A stretch of DNA of 64,000 bases from VRUE01 sp963725085. Its GTDB lineage: Bacteria; Actinomycetota; Thermoleophilia; Solirubrobacterales; 70-9. The DNA lies in NCBI GenBank assembly GCA_963725085.1, contig CAVRXM010000005.1:434001-498000 (forward strand), given 5' to 3'. Both the position numbers and the translations under genes were made by a program. A model generated the notes under the pieces. That model did no database searches, was not told where the DNA came from, and worked only from the letters and a program-made list of their open reading frames with translations. Of this stretch, positions 34,109 through 43,221 are shown piece after piece; positions within the stretch are counted from its first letter, which is position 1, and the number at the start of each line of letters is the position of its first letter.

Positions 34109-35880
34109 TGGCGCTGATCTCCGCCGAGAGCCTCGAGCGGGTCAAGCAGGCCGCCGACATCGTCGAGGTCGTCTCCGCCCACACCGACCTGCGCCGCCAG
34201 GGCGCGCGCTGGGTCGGCCTCTGCCCGTTCCACGAGGAGCGCACCCCGTCGTTCTCGGTCGACCCCCAGGAGAAGCTCTACCACTGCTTCGGCTGCGGGG
34301 TCGGCGGCGACACGATCAAGTTCGTCGAGGAGAAGGAGGGGCTCGGCTTCGCCGAGGCGGTCGAGGTCCTGGCCGACCGCTACGGGGTCGAGCTCGAGCG
34401 CGAGCGCGAGGACCCGCAGGCCGAGGCGCGCCGCCAGCAGCGGCGCCGGCTCGGCGAGCTGCTCGACCGCACCGCGGCCTTCTACGCCAGCTATCTCTGG
34501 GACTCCGAGGAGGCGGGGAAGGCGCGCGCCTACCTGGCCGAGCGCGGCCTCGAGGAGGAGACGCTGCGCCGGTTCGGGGTCGGCTACGCGCCGAGCGCCT
34601 GGGACACGGTCCTCGTCCGCGGCCAGCGGGCCGGCTTCGACGTCGGCGAGCTGCGCGCCGTCGGCCTCGCCCAGAGGGGGCGGGGAGGGGGCGAGTACGA
34701 CCGCTTCCGGGCCCGGATCATGTTCCCGATCCGCGACCGCCGCGGACGCGCCCTCGGCTTCGGCGGCCGGGCGATGCGCTCCGACCAGGGCGCCAAGTAC
34801 GTCAACACCGCCGAGACCGACTTCTTCCACAAGAGCGACATGCTCTACGGGGTCGACCTCGCCAAAGGGGCGATCGCGAAGGCGGGGCGCGCGGTCGTCG
34901 TCGAGGGCTACACCGACGTCCTCGCGCTGCACCAGGCCGGGGTCGAGGAGGCGGTCGGGGTGATGGGGACGGCGATCACGACGAAGCAGGTGGCGGCGCT
35001 CTCGGGGATGGTCGAGGAGGTGATCCTCGCCCTCGACGCCGACTCGGCCGGCCAGGAGGCGATGCTGCGAGCCCAGCAGGTGGCCGCCGACCGGCGGATG
35101 CGGCTGCGGGTGGCGGCGATGCCGGCGGGGGAGGACCCGGCCGAGATGGTCGCCGCGGACGGCGGCGCCGAGCGCTTCCGCGCTCTGCTCGAGGCGGCGA
35201 TCGAGCTGCCCGCGTTCCAGGTCGGCCTCGTCCTCGACCGCACCGACATCGGCTCGCCGGCCGAGCGCGACCGGGCGCTGGCCGAGGTGGCGCCGATCCT
35301 GGCCGCGATGGGGGAGGGGGCGAGCCGCGACGACCTCGTGCGCCGGGTCGCCGAGCAGCTCGAACTCGATCCGGCGCTGGTGATGGGGCGCCTGACCGCC
35401 GCCCAGCCGCTCAGCGGCGGCGCCCGGGAGCCCGACCCGCGGGCCGCCGCGCCGCAGCGGCCGCGCGGCGGAGCTGACCTCGCGCGAGCGCCGCGAGCGG
35501 GCGCTGCTGGCGATGTGCATCGCGCTGCCCGAGGAGGGGAGGGGATACCTCTCCAAGCTCGGCGAGGGCCACCTCTCGCAGGCTCGGCGCCCGCGCCGCC
35601 GCCTGGCTCGCGCGACAACCTCGAGGACCCCGCCTCGAACCTGCCCCGCGACGACGCCGAGCTCGCCGGCCTGATCGCCGAGCTCGTCATCCTGGCCGAC
35701 GACGAGCCCGCCTCGCCGGAGGCGATGGAGCTCAACTACCTGCTGCTCGAGCAGGGCCGCCTCGAGGCCGAGATCGCCGCCGCCGGCGAGGGCGACGATC
35801 CCGAGCGCCGGGCCGAGCTGAGCCGCGAGCGGGCGGCTCTTGTCGAGCACATCGCCCGGGCCGAGCGGGTCGAGAGCTAA
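34108..35880 (+). CDS. dnaG: DNA primase, frameshifted in the linker
   Basis: Replicative primase. The N-terminal CHC2 zinc finger is seen in WVGLCPFHEERTPSFSV and LYHCFGCGVGGDTIKFVEE. The catalytic core has RIMFPIRDRRGRALGFGGR, KYVNTAETDFFHK, the TOPRIM Glu in VVVEGYTDVLALHQAGV and LALDADSAGQEAMLRA. Between about 35460 and 35615 the frame moves away and back: the intervening frame reads RERRERALLAMCIALPE and GYLSKLGEGHLS, the expected helicase-binding domain. GTG 34108 start. About 590 residues. Confidence 0.93.
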   Translation: MALISAESLERVKQAADIVEVVSAHTDLRRQGARWVGLCPFHEERTPSFSVDPQEKLYHCFGCGVGGDTIKFVEEKEGLGFAEAVEVLADRYGVELEREREDPQAEARRQQRRRLGELLDRTAAFYASYLWDSEEAGKARAYLAERGLEEETLRRFGVGYAPSAWDTVLVRGQRAGFDVGELRAVGLAQRGRGGGEYDRFRARIMFPIRDRRGRALGFGGRAMRSDQGAKYVNTAETDFFHKSDMLYGVDLAKGAIAKAGRAVVVEGYTDVLALHQAGVEEAVGVMGTAITTKQVAALSGMVEEVILALDADSAGQEAMLRAQQVAADRRMRLRVAAMPAGEDPAEMVAADGGAERFRALLEAAIELPAFQVGLVLDRTDIGSPAERDRALAEVAPILAAMGEGASRDDLVRRVAEQLELDPALVMGRLTAAQPLSGGAREPDPRAAAPQRPRGGADLARAPRAGAAGDVHRAARGGEGIPLQARRGPPLAGSAPAPPPGSRDNLEDPASNLPRDDAELAGLIAELVILADDEPASPEAMELNYLLLEQGRLEAEIAAAGEGDDPERRAELSRERAALVEHIARAERVES

Positions 35881-35903
35881 CCGGTAAATTCCTCCCGGGC
35901 CTT

Positions 35904-35977
35904 TCCGGGGTAGCTCAATTAGGCAGAGCACTCGGCTGTTAACCGAGGGGTTGTGGGTTCGAGTCCCACCCCCGGAG
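35904..35977 (+). tRNA. tRNA-Asn (GTT)
   Basis: Full cloverleaf: acceptor TCCGGGG / CCCCGGA, D arm around AGCTCAATTAGGCAGAGC, anticodon stem CTCGG/CCGAG with loop CTGTTAA (anticodon GTT at 35938-35940), T arm GTGGGTTCGAGTCCCAC, discriminator G. The CCA end is not encoded. The 3' end of the convergent glycosyltransferase frame runs into it on the other strand. Confidence 0.95.
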
Positions 35978-37207
35978 CTTCGAGATGGCCGCTAGGCGGC
36001 CGTCGCGGGTGCGGGCCAGCTCCTCGACGAGCTCGGCCCCGCGCCGGGCGCCGTCATGGGCGCGCGCCCAGGCCGAGAGCTCGGCGGCGCGGGCGGTGAA
36101 GGACGGGTCGGCGAGGATCCGCTGCGCGGCCCAGCGCAGCGGCGCCGGCCGGCAGAGGCGCCAGGGCAGCGAGAGCCCGACCCTCGCCCACGCGACCCGC
36201 ATCGCCGTCTCGCTCATGTCGCCGATGAACGGGCAGACCAGCAGCGGCGTCCCGGCCCCGAGGGCGCGGGCGACGGTGCCGTGGCCGCCGTGGGAGACGA
36301 CGAGCGAGGCCGCCGGCATCAGCTGGCTGTAGCTGAGCCAATCGACGAGGCGCGCGTTGTCGGGGACCTCGATCGGGCGCAGTGGCCGGACCCGGTTGGT
36401 CGTCGCCACCACCCGGACCGGCTCATCGGCGAGCGCGGCAAGCGCCGTGCGGACCAACTGGTTGCGCGAGTCGTGGGCGGTGCTCGGGGCGACGAGGACG
36501 AGCGGCGCCCCTCCCGGCGGCAGCTCGATGTCCGGATGTGGAATCTCGAAGGTCATCGGCCCGGTGATCTCGACTCCCTGCGGCCAATCGCGCGGATACT
36601 CGAGCTGGGGAAACGTCCCGACCAGGGCGAGCTCGGGGCTGATCCCGCCGTGGAAGCGGTCGATCGGCGCCAGGCCGAGTCGCTCGCGCTGGCGGTTGAG
36701 GTCGCGCCGGCCGTGCTCGAGGCCGATGTCGAGCAGCCGCCGGCCCTCGCGCCATGCCCAGCGCCCGACCGGCGTGCGCGGCGCCCGCAGCCCGATCGCG
36801 AAGAAGGGCAGGCCGGGCTCGACCACCGGGTAGAGGTGGGGGATCAGGGTCGCCCGCGGGATCCCGGCGATCTCGGCGGCGAGTGCCGGGGCGAGGGTGA
36901 GGATGTCGCTGACGACGACGTCGGGACGCATCTCATCCAGCAGCGGAACCAGCGCCCGTGCCGCCTCGGCCGCGTGCGCGCCATCGCTGGAGTCGGGGTC
37001 GGGCGGCGGGAACATCCGGTATTCCTCCGCCGCCGCGAAGCCGAGGCCGGCGCCCTCGACCGCGGCGCGGCGCTCCTCCCAGGTCTCGATCGTCACCTCG
37101 GCGCCGCGGTCGGCCAGCGCTCGGCCGAGCGCGATCGCAGGAAAGACGTGGCCGGGATCGCCGAAGGCGGCGACCAGGTAGCGCCTAGGGCGTATCGAGC
37201 CCCTCAC
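35939..37207 (-). CDS. GT1-type (MGT-like) glycosyltransferase
   Basis: About 422 residues, GT-B fold. N-terminal domain: YLVAAFGDPGHVFPAIALGR and PDVVVSDILTLAPALAAE; C-terminal donor-binding domain: LVDWLSYSQLMPAASLVVSHG with GGHGTVARALGAGTPLLVCP, the UGT/MGT signature with its His and Gly-rich loop. The acceptor is unknown; relatives modify macrolides, lipids or phenolics. GTG 37207 is one candidate start (ATG 37237 another), because the Rossmann strand begins 9 residues later. The last dozen codons are read from the antisense strand of tRNA-Asn. A second enzyme of this type is at 54771. Confidence 0.82.
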   Translation of the reverse strand: MRGSIRPRRYLVAAFGDPGHVFPAIALGRALADRGAEVTIETWEERRAAVEGAGLGFAAAEEYRMFPPPDPDSSDGAHAAEAARALVPLLDEMRPDVVVSDILTLAPALAAEIAGIPRATLIPHLYPVVEPGLPFFAIGLRAPRTPVGRWAWREGRRLLDIGLEHGRRDLNRQRERLGLAPIDRFHGGISPELALVGTFPQLEYPRDWPQGVEITGPMTFEIPHPDIELPPGGAPLVLVAPSTAHDSRNQLVRTALAALADEPVRVVATTNRVRPLRPIEVPDNARLVDWLSYSQLMPAASLVVSHGGHGTVARALGAGTPLLVCPFIGDMSETAMRVAWARVGLSLPWRLCRPAPLRWAAQRILADPSFTARAAELSAWARAHDGARRGAELVEELARTRDGRLAAISKLRGWDSNPQPLG

Positions 37208-37917
37208 CGGGTCGGGTGAAGACGATCTCCGGGACATGGCAGTTCGGCGATGTTCGCAGCAGGAAGCGGACACGCCTCGGCGATGTCCTCGGGGCGGATC
37301 ATGTCCTCGCCCGGGACCTGGCCCTTGGCGAACTCGGTCATCGGGGTGTCGACGAAGCCCGGCGCGAGCGCCGTGCACTGGATCCCCTCGCCGCCGAACT
37401 CGCGGTGCGTCGACTGGGTGAAGTTGATCACCGCCGCCTTCGTCGCCGCGTAGATCGAGAGCCAGGCCTGGCCGCCCTTGCCGGCGATCGACGCGGTGTT
37501 GACGATCAGCGCCTTGCCATGCTCGGCGCCCGCCTTGCGCAGCATCGGCAGGCCCTCGCGGGTGCCGATGATCAGCGCCCGCAGGTTGACCCCGAGCTGC
37601 ATGTCGAGGTATTTGGTCTGGATCTCCTCCATCGGCGCCCCGATCCCGACCCCGGCGTTGTTGATCAGGACGTCGAGGCGGCCGTAGGCCTCCGAGTGCT
37701 TGGCGAAGACGCCGACGACGTCGTCCTCGTCGGCCATGTTGGCGGCGACGCTCTGGACCTCGAAGCCGTCGGCACGCAGGCCCTCGGCCGCCGCCTCGAG
37801 CTTCTCCGGGCGCCGGGCGGACACGGTCAGCGCATAGCCTTGCTCGCCAAGGACGCGGGCGATCGCCAGCCCGATTCCGCTCGAGGCTCCCGTGATCACT
37901 GCCGCTCGCTCCGCCAA
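37185..37917 (-). CDS. Short-chain dehydrogenase/reductase, one frameshift
   Basis: Classical SDR: AAVITGASSGIGLAIARVLG, VLINNAGVGIGAPMEE, the Ser region VNTASIAGKGGQA and YAATKAAVINFTQ. Near 37262 a one-base shift restores a natural C-terminus (RFLLRTSPNCHVPEIVFTRP) ending at TAG 37185-37187. I choose TTG 37917 as start: GAGGAGAGG lies just upstream and SDR proteins usually begin 5-8 residues before the TG motif. GTG 37953 is the alternative. The 3' end overlaps the start of the following glycosyltransferase gene, so the pair is probably co-transcribed. Confidence 0.8.
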
Positions 37918-37962
37918 GACCCTCTCCTCGCGCTCGATTCCGGTTGGGCGCACCCTAATAAC

Positions 37963-39065
37963 ATGGGCCTCCCGATGTCCTCTCGTCTAGCCCGCGTCAC
38001 GCCCACTTTCGCCTGCGCGCTTTCAGCCGCGGCGCTGCTCGCCGCCTGCGGCAGCTCCGACTCATCGACCGACGGCCGCGAAGCGTCGGTCAACCGGCCG
38101 GCTCCGCCGAAGAGCGAGTTCCCGAGCCCCAACGGCAGGTCCCTGCTCGAAGTCGTCAATGGAACCTCGGGCCCGGCCGAAGTCGTGGTCTCGCCGGCGG
38201 CGATGGTCTTCTACGAGGGCGAGAATCGCTACCCGTTCGGCGTCTTCCACAACGATCGCAGCCAGATCCCCGACGCCACGGTCGCTCTCTACATCTCCAA
38301 GGCGCCGCCGCCGAAGAAGGTCGAAGGGCCCGCCGGGGAAACGAAAAAGCAGCGCAAAGGGGCGATCGCGCGGGCCCGGCACGAAGCCCTCGAAGCGCCG
38401 GCGATCGGCCCATTCCCGGCCGCGGTCGAAACGCTCGAAACCCAGCCCGCCTTCCGGGCCGAGACGACGGCCAACGACCGAAAGCGCGGCGACGGTCGTC
38501 TACAGCACGAACCTCGACTTCCCGAGCAACGGCGAGTGGCGGATCGCCGCTGTGATCAAAGAAGAAGACGGCGAGTTCACCGGGGCGATCCTCCCGAGCG
38601 CGGTCGTCGGCGAATTCGACGGGATCCCCCGGGTCGGCGACCAGGCGCCGGTGATCCACACGCCGACCGCCGCCGACGCCGGCGGCGACCTCTCGAAGGT
38701 GACGACCAGGATCCCGCCGGACACCCAGAACAGGGTCGACTTCGCGGACGTTGCTGGGGAAGGAACCGATTGCCCTCTTGTTTGCGACCCCTCAGTTCTG
38801 CCAGAGTCGGGTATGCGGCCCCGTCGTCGACGTCGCCGAGCAGGTCAAGGAGACGTGCGGGCGACAAGGTCAACTTCATCCACATGGAGATCTACAACGA
38901 CAACGATCCAGACAAGGGCGTCCGGCCCCAGGTGCGCGCCTACCACCTGCCGAGCGAGCCGTGGCTGTTCGTGATCGACCGCACGGGGAGGATCGCCGGC
39001 GAGGTCGAGGGAGCATTCGGAGTCGACCTGATGACCCGAGAAATTGAAAAGGTGGCGGCGAATGA
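37963..39065 (+). CDS. Lipoprotein, possibly thioredoxin-like, about three frameshifts
   Basis: The N-terminus has a lipobox signal (FACALSAAALLAACGSSDSS), so it is probably an exported lipoprotein. A first domain includes LLEVVNGTSGPAEVVVSPAA and DATVALYISKAPPP. After breaks near 38487, 38760 and 38860 the rest reads TNLDFPSNGEWRIAAVI, then ALLFATPQFCQSRVCGPVVD and FIHMEIYNDNDPDKGVRP, then WLFVIDRTGRIAGEVEGAFG. The C-x(4)-C spacing in a strand-turn context and the final strands resemble thioredoxin-fold copper-chaperone (SCO) proteins, which is a guess. It ends at or near the ATG of the next gene. Confidence 0.6.
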
Positions 39066-39428
39066 GCGAGGCGACGGCTCCCGATCCCGAGCTTCTGAAG
39101 TCCTTCGCCGAGGAGGCGAAACGCCGCTGCGACGTGATCTCGGCCGGCCTGGCGACCGAGACCGAAGACTTCGAGACCCTCCGCGCCGAAGCCCACGCCC
39201 TGCGCGGGACCGCGGGCGCGGTCGGCCTGCCGCCGCCTCGCCGAGCTCGCCGGGCTGATGGAATCCGACCTCGCCGAAGCGAAGAAAACCGGCGTCATCC
39301 GCGGCGGCCGCTCGCACCAGATCGCCGACGCCGCCAAGGCGCTCTCCGACGGCGCCGCCGCCGCAGCCGAGGGCAAAGAGGAGCCGCCCGACGTCGGCCG
39401 CTCCCTCGCCCAGCTGTTCAGCGCCTGA
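39062..39428 (+). CDS. HPt-domain-like protein, one frameshift
   Basis: About 120 residues, all-helical. ETLRAEAHALRGTAGAVGL resembles the histidine phosphotransfer motif (H-x-L-K-G-x-x-x-x-x-G), the His being the potential phospho-acceptor. A one-base shift near 39236 is needed to continue into RLAELAGLMESDLAEAKK and the end AQLFSA at TGA 39426-39428. No sensor kinase or response regulator is next to it. Function inferred from motif only. Confidence 0.5.
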
Positions 39429-39434
39429 TCAGGC

Positions 39435-39875
39435 TCAAGCCCAGGGCCCGATGCCGCCGATCCGCTCGATCGTCGTTCGGATTCGCACCCCCGGCGGCGG
39501 GTTGTCCATCGGCGGAAACCTGACCTCGGGCCCGAGGTAGACATGCGCCAGCTCCCGCAGGAGCTCCGGGGCACCGCCCTCCTCAACCGCCGCCCGCCCA
39601 TGGACGATCAGATATTGCTTGAGGCCCGGCGGCTGTATCTCGGATCCCTCGAACGAGAACGTCACCCGCGGGTCGCGGCGCACATTCTGGATCTTTCGCT
39701 GGGCGGTGTTGAGGTGCCCGCTGACGAGATCGTCGCCGTCGATACCGACCCAGATGCATGTGACCTGGGGGGAACCGTTCTCGTTGAGGGTGACGAGGTG
39801 ACCCAGCGCACCGCCCTCGATCAGCTCCTTTGCACTCTCCGGCAGCTGCATCGTCAGGGAGCGTATCGCTCGCAT
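39435..39875 (-). CDS. PPOX-class split-barrel flavin/F420-dependent enzyme
   Basis: Pyridoxamine-5'-phosphate-oxidase-like split-barrel protein, 138-146 residues. The first strands GALGHLVTLNENGSPQVTCI and the block HLNTAQRKIQNVRRDPRVTF are typical of the family's F420-dependent actinobacterial branch (Rv1155 type), where the Arg/Lys cluster contacts the cofactor phosphate. The likely start is ATG 39851 (MQLPESAKELIEGG); the longer ATG 39875 is possible. Substrate unknown. Confidence 0.8.
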   Translation of the reverse strand: MRAIRSLTMQLPESAKELIEGGALGHLVTLNENGSPQVTCIWVGIDGDDLVSGHLNTAQRKIQNVRRDPRVTFSFEGSEIQPPGLKQYLIVHGRAAVEEGGAPELLRELAHVYLGPEVRFPPMDNPPPGVRIRTTIERIGGIGPWA

Positions 39876-39910
39876 CCCGCCGCCCTCCCCAGTCGCTACG
39901 CTCGCGCTCA

Positions 39911-39984
39911 GGGGCGGTAGCTCAGTTGGTCAGAGCAGCGGACTCATAATCCGTCGGTCGCTGGTTCGAGTCCAGCCCGCCCCA
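39911..39984 (+). tRNA. tRNA with CAT anticodon (Met or Ile2)
   Basis: Cloverleaf: acceptor GGGGCGG / CCGCCCC, D arm AGCTCAGTTGGTCAGAGC, anticodon loop CTCATAA (CAT at 39945-39947), T arm GCTGGTTCGAGTCCAGC, discriminator A. It is not an initiator tRNA (the acceptor is fully paired). The acceptor and T arm resemble both elongator tRNA-Met and the lysidine-modified tRNA-Ile2; I cannot decide by eye. Its 3' 43 bases are the attachment core of the adjacent island. Confidence 0.92.
39942..39984 (+). repeat. Attachment site attL (3' part of the CAT tRNA)
   Basis: 43 bases, from the anticodon loop (ACTCATAATCC) to the discriminator (GCCCGCCCCA), recur identically at 50297-50339 and with one difference at 51914-51955. 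A direct repeat of a tRNA 3' end flanking an integrase gene is the classical signature of site-specific integration. Confidence 0.88.
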
Positions 39985-40144
39985 CTCGAAAGGCCCGCTA
40001 ATCCGTGGTTTTCGTGTTCGGGGACGAAAAGCGTGTCGCGAGCGTGTCACGGTGAACTGGCGTAATGGGTCCGCCAGACCGCTAGACTGCGGCTGCAGAT
40101 TCGGGTTCGTTGTAGGACCCTCGTTTTTCGCAAGTTCGTCGGCG

Positions 40145-40172
40145 AGACCCGCCTTCCCCGGCGGGTCTTTCT
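40145..40172 (+). terminator. Intrinsic terminator
   Basis: Perfect 9-bp stem AGACCCGCC / GGCGGGTCT around TTCCCC, followed by TTCTG. It lies 160 bases downstream of the tRNA, inside the element. Confidence 0.6.
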
Positions 40173-40283
40173 GCGTCCTGGGAACGGTTCTGATCGCCGC
40201 GTTCGACTCCGCTAGAGTCGGGCGCGAGTTACTTGCGATAACGAGGCAACCGTCGCCCTGGAGCGACTGCGCCTCACGAACCC

Positions 40284-40338
40284 GGTGTGTTCTATTCGGC
40301 CCCCGAGGAGGGGGCGAAGTAATGCGAATAGAAACACC
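40284..40338. promoter_or_regulatory. Nested palindrome, possible operator
   Basis: Outer arms GGTGTGTTCTATTCG and CGAATAGAAACACC (one extra base on one side) enclose an inner stem GCCCCC / GGGGGC. Likely a protein-binding or RNA-structure site in the element's left end; function not shown. Confidence 0.35.
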
Positions 40339-40690
40339 GATTACCTGAAGCAGTAGCCCGGAGGCGGTGAGCAGTAGCCGCCGCCGAACGAGGCGACGCC
40401 CACAGCCCCGAAGACGAAGCGGCGCTCCGCAGCGGCCGGCATGCACCACGCGGGCGGCGTGAGCAAGGTGGCAGCGCAACAAGAACTTGACGACCCCGCC
40501 GGGGATCCGCTCCGCTGCCTCAGCGAGGCCGACCGCTGACCTGAAAGCCGGTGTCTGCGGGACATATCGCCTGCGCCGTCGGTCACCTCGAGCGAGCCGC
40601 AGATCCGGGCCTTCGATCCTCACCTCGACCACACGGTGAAAAAAAAGAGGCCCGGGCCTGAACCGGAGCCTCGCTATTGAAGGAAAGAAG

Positions 40691-41108
40691 ATGAACGAGA
40701 GCGACGATAACGGACTTCGCCCAGGGTTGGAAACCCGAGACGGGGGACCGACTGGTCGGCCAAGTCGATGGACTCAGTTCCCGCGATGCCGGCTACGGTC
40801 CCTACGCGATCGTCACGATCGCCTGCGCGGAGGGCTGCAGCGAAGGCGGCCAGCCGATCCCGGCCGGCGAGCAGCGAGCCCTCCACGGCACCGGCGCGGT
40901 TCTCGAAGACGAGTTGCTGCGCCGCCAGCCGGCGGTCGGCGACGAGCTCGACGTCACCTACCTGGGGACGAGGGGCGACCGCAATGACCGCGCCTTCCGA
41001 TTCGGCGGCGAGGATCCGTTCGACTGGGCCGAGCTGGGGGCGGCGCCGAAGAAGGCCGCGAGCGCTGGCCGACGCGGTGGACCACGAGGACCCCGGTCCC
41101 GAATCTGA
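40691..41108 (+). CDS. Conserved element protein upstream of Prim-Pol, one early frameshift
   Basis: The start ATG 40691 is preceded by GAAGGAAAGAAG. A one-base shift around codon 7 gives a clean frame: FAQGWKPETGDRLVGQVDGL, YGPYAIVTIACAEGC, ALHGTGAVLEDELLRRQPAV, DELDVTYLGTRGDRNDRAF. The W-K-P-E-x-G-D-x-L-x-G start and Y-G-P-Y-x-I-V strand are reminiscent of small beta-barrel proteins found beside primases in actinobacterial mobile elements; a single-strand-DNA-related role is conceivable. I cannot name the family with certainty. Confidence 0.5.
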
Positions 41109-41150
41109 CGACCCAGTTCCGATCCCGACGAGTCGTTCCGCACTAGGGCA

Positions 41151-41787
41151 ATGTCGGCGGAGGCTGGCAAACGAAGTCCACGCCGCCGCGCTCGGCTACG
41201 TCGGGCGCGTGGCGGGTATTCCCGCTGAACGGCAAGCAGCCACGGACCGCCCACGGACTGAAAGACGCGAGCGCCGCTACCCGAGCGGATCCGCGAGTGG
41301 TGGGCCGACCGACCCGGACGCCGGGGTCGGGATCCGCACCGGGCGCGTGTCGGGGCTGCTGGTGCTCGACATTGACGGCGAGGCCGGCGCCGATGCGCTG
41401 CACGACCTCGAGCGCGAGCATGGCGAGCTGCCGGCCACGGTCGAGGCGCTGACCGGCGGCGGCGGGCGCCACGTCTACTTCCGCCACCCTGGTGAGCCGA
41501 TCGGCAACACGGCGGGCAAGCTCGGCGCCGGGATCGACACGCGCGGCGACGGCGGCTACGTGGTCGGGCCGCCGAGCCCGCACCCGTCCGGTCGCCGCTA
41601 TCAGTGGTCGGTCGATGGTCACCCCGACGACGTCGAAATCGCGCCGGCGCCGGATTGGCTGCTCGAGGCGCTTCGACGGCGAAAGGCTGCTGCTGCGGCA
41701 GAGGTCGGCGAGCATGATCCCGCCCGGCCCGCGAAACTCGAAGCTCACCTCGCTGGCGGGGTCGATGCGGAATCGCGGGATGGATAA
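41151..41787 (+). CDS. Bifunctional primase/polymerase (Prim-Pol) domain protein, frameshifted
   Basis: AEP-type Prim-Pol used by plasmids and phage-like elements to start their own replication. The N-terminus, partly in another frame, reads WRVFPLNGKQPRTAHGLKDA. After shifts near 41205 and 41300 the frame continues DAGVGIRTGRVSGLLVLDID (the catalytic D-x-D), the His region ALTGGGGRHVYFRHPG, LGAGIDTRGDGGYVVGPPS and DVEIAPAPDWLLEAL. ATG 41151 is a plausible start. The helicase usually fused or adjacent is not recognisable. Confidence 0.72.
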
Positions 41788-42754
41788 GGCCGCGACCGCG
41801 GGCCTCGGCGCCGCAGGTGACCAATGCGACGCACTGCCGCGCGCTGCTGGCCGAGTCCAAGGTCGAGCAGATCGCGCCGTCGATCGAGCGCTAAGCGCCA
41901 GCGCCTGCTCGCGACCGCTGCCGATTACGAGCCGACCTTCACCGACGACAAGACGCCGAAGCTGATCCTTCCCGAGACCCCCGAGATCGACGACCGCGCC
42001 GCTCAATGCGCCTGGCTGACCGGCGTGCTGCGGCTCGATACCCGCCCATACGGTGACCGGGGCAGTGAACCAGGGTTACGGGGCCCGAACGGGCATATCG
42101 TGATCCGCCGAGCTCACACCCTGCCGCTGCGCTTCGAGCCGGCGTCGTGGTCTCGACGGCGGCGCGGTTCACGCCGATCCTCGCTTCGCAGCTATTGCGG
42201 GGCGACGGCGAAGCCTACGGCTTCAAGAACGAGCACTGCCGCCAGATCGCCTACGTCGTCCGGCTGCTTAGTGGTGCGGCCCGCGAAGCCGCGGAGTCTG
42301 AGGAGACCGCCGGGATCGTCGGCGGCTACATGCTCGACGCCGTGCCGGTCGAGGGGTTCACGACCTACGGCACGGTGACGCAGCGCTACGAAGCCGCCCT
42401 CGCCCTGCAACGCCCGCCCCGACGACCGCACCGGGCGACCGAGCGGCCCTGGCCGCTACCTGGATCGACGCCAACACCGGCGAGGTCGTGGTCCGGGTCT
42501 CCGACCTGCGCGAATCGGCGCGGTCCACGATCGGGAGCGGGCTCGCCCACGGCTGGCTTGACGCCCGCATGGACGACCTCGGCTGGACGCGGCTGCAACT
42601 GAGGGATACGCGGAACCGGGCGAAGTCGGTCGGCGCGGTCGGCTCGTTCGCTGTGAAGTTTATCGCGGTCCCCACCGCGCCGGGCTTGGAAGTTGAACGG
42701 GTGAACCTGAACACCAGAAAGCTGCAGGGGGGTTCGGGAATCCGTGCCTGCTGA
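41788..42754 (+). CDS. Conserved mobile-element protein of unknown function, frameshifted
   Basis: Best continuous reading after Prim-Pol, with breaks near 41890, 42050, 42140 and 42420: ATHCRALLAESKVEQIAPSI, TDDKTPKLILPETPEIDDRA, CAWLTGVLRLD, RGPNGHIVIRRAHTLPLRFE, FTPILASQLLRGDGEAYGF, KNEHCRQIAYVVRLLSGAA, ETAGIVGGYMLDAVPVEGFT, GEVVVRVSDLRESARS, LAHGWLDARMDDLGWTRLQL, ending GGSGIRAC. It resembles proteins following primases in actinobacterial integrative elements; role unknown, probably replication. The exact start could not be fixed because of the breaks. Confidence 0.45.
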
Positions 42755-42849
42755 ACACCTGAACACTGGAACCCCTTATATACGCGCACGCGTAACGAAG
42801 CTACGCGCCTCGCGTGTAGGGCGTTGTTATCCGGGCGTTCAGGTGTTCA
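42752..42849. promoter_or_regulatory. 13-bp perfect inverted repeat with AT-rich and TACGCG spacer
   Basis: TGAACACCTGAAC at 42752 and its exact complement GTTCAGGTGTTCA at 42837 flank 72 bases containing CCTTATATA and repeated TACGCG/ACGCGT units. It lies between the replication genes and the HTH gene, so it may be an operator pair or an origin. Confidence 0.4.
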
Positions 42850-42944
42850 CCGGATACGGGTCGGGGGACTGGCTGGCAGTTCGACCGCCGGGATCCACCG
42901 ACCCTCGCTGATCCTCGAAGGCATTTACTCGATCGAGGCCGGCG

Positions 42945-43148
42945 GTGACCGATCCGACCTGGAACGGGGCTCGCCTGCTCACCGCCGAGGAGCTGGCGGA
43001 GCGCTGGCAGGTGCCGGCTGTGCACGTCTCACCGGCTCGCCAGGGGGGGCAAGCTGCACGGTCGTGCGGCTCGGCCGATACCGGCGATTGAGGCTGGCCG
43101 AAGGTCGAGGTCTTCGAGGCATCGGGAGGCGTCGGAGCGGAGGACTAA
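42945..43148 (+). CDS. Helix-turn-helix, excisionase-like protein, frameshifted
   Basis: GTG 42945 begins a short protein reading ARLLTAEELAERWQVP, the N-terminal winged-helix motif of excisionase/MerR-like proteins. After one or two shifts (in the run of G near 43037 and near 43095) it continues VRLGRYRRLRLAE and ends VEVFEASGGVGAED at TAA 43146-43148, matching the usual 60-70 residue layout. Probably directs excision together with the integrase at 48254 or regulates the element. Confidence 0.55.
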
Positions 43149-43221
43149 ACCGTCGGCGAACGTCATTGCAGTGCGGATCGCGCCCCGCGTGTCACGAACC
43201 GGGTCACGGCGAGGCCCGCCG

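Larger units (their letters stand above)
39985..40690. other. 706-base left end of the element, no clear gene
   Basis: Contains a terminator-like hairpin (40145-40172) and an interrupted palindrome (40284-40338). A leftward frame of about 80 codons (40341-40586) with a Cys/Gly-rich end (GGGYCSPPPGYCFR) is open but lacks other support. Frames across the tRNA are antisense artefacts. Confidence 0.4.

Noticed and set aside
40341..40586. Leftward frame of about 80 codons in the element's left end
   Set aside because: Its end is Cys/Gly-rich and looks possible, but it lacks a ribosome-binding site and any family pattern, so it is only mentioned in the region note.
39922..40632. Leftward frame whose product ends GGLDSNQRPTDYESA
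   Set aside because: This peptide is the antisense of a tRNA and is a well-known annotation artefact. The same artefact recurs at the other two att copies (about 50289 and 51767).
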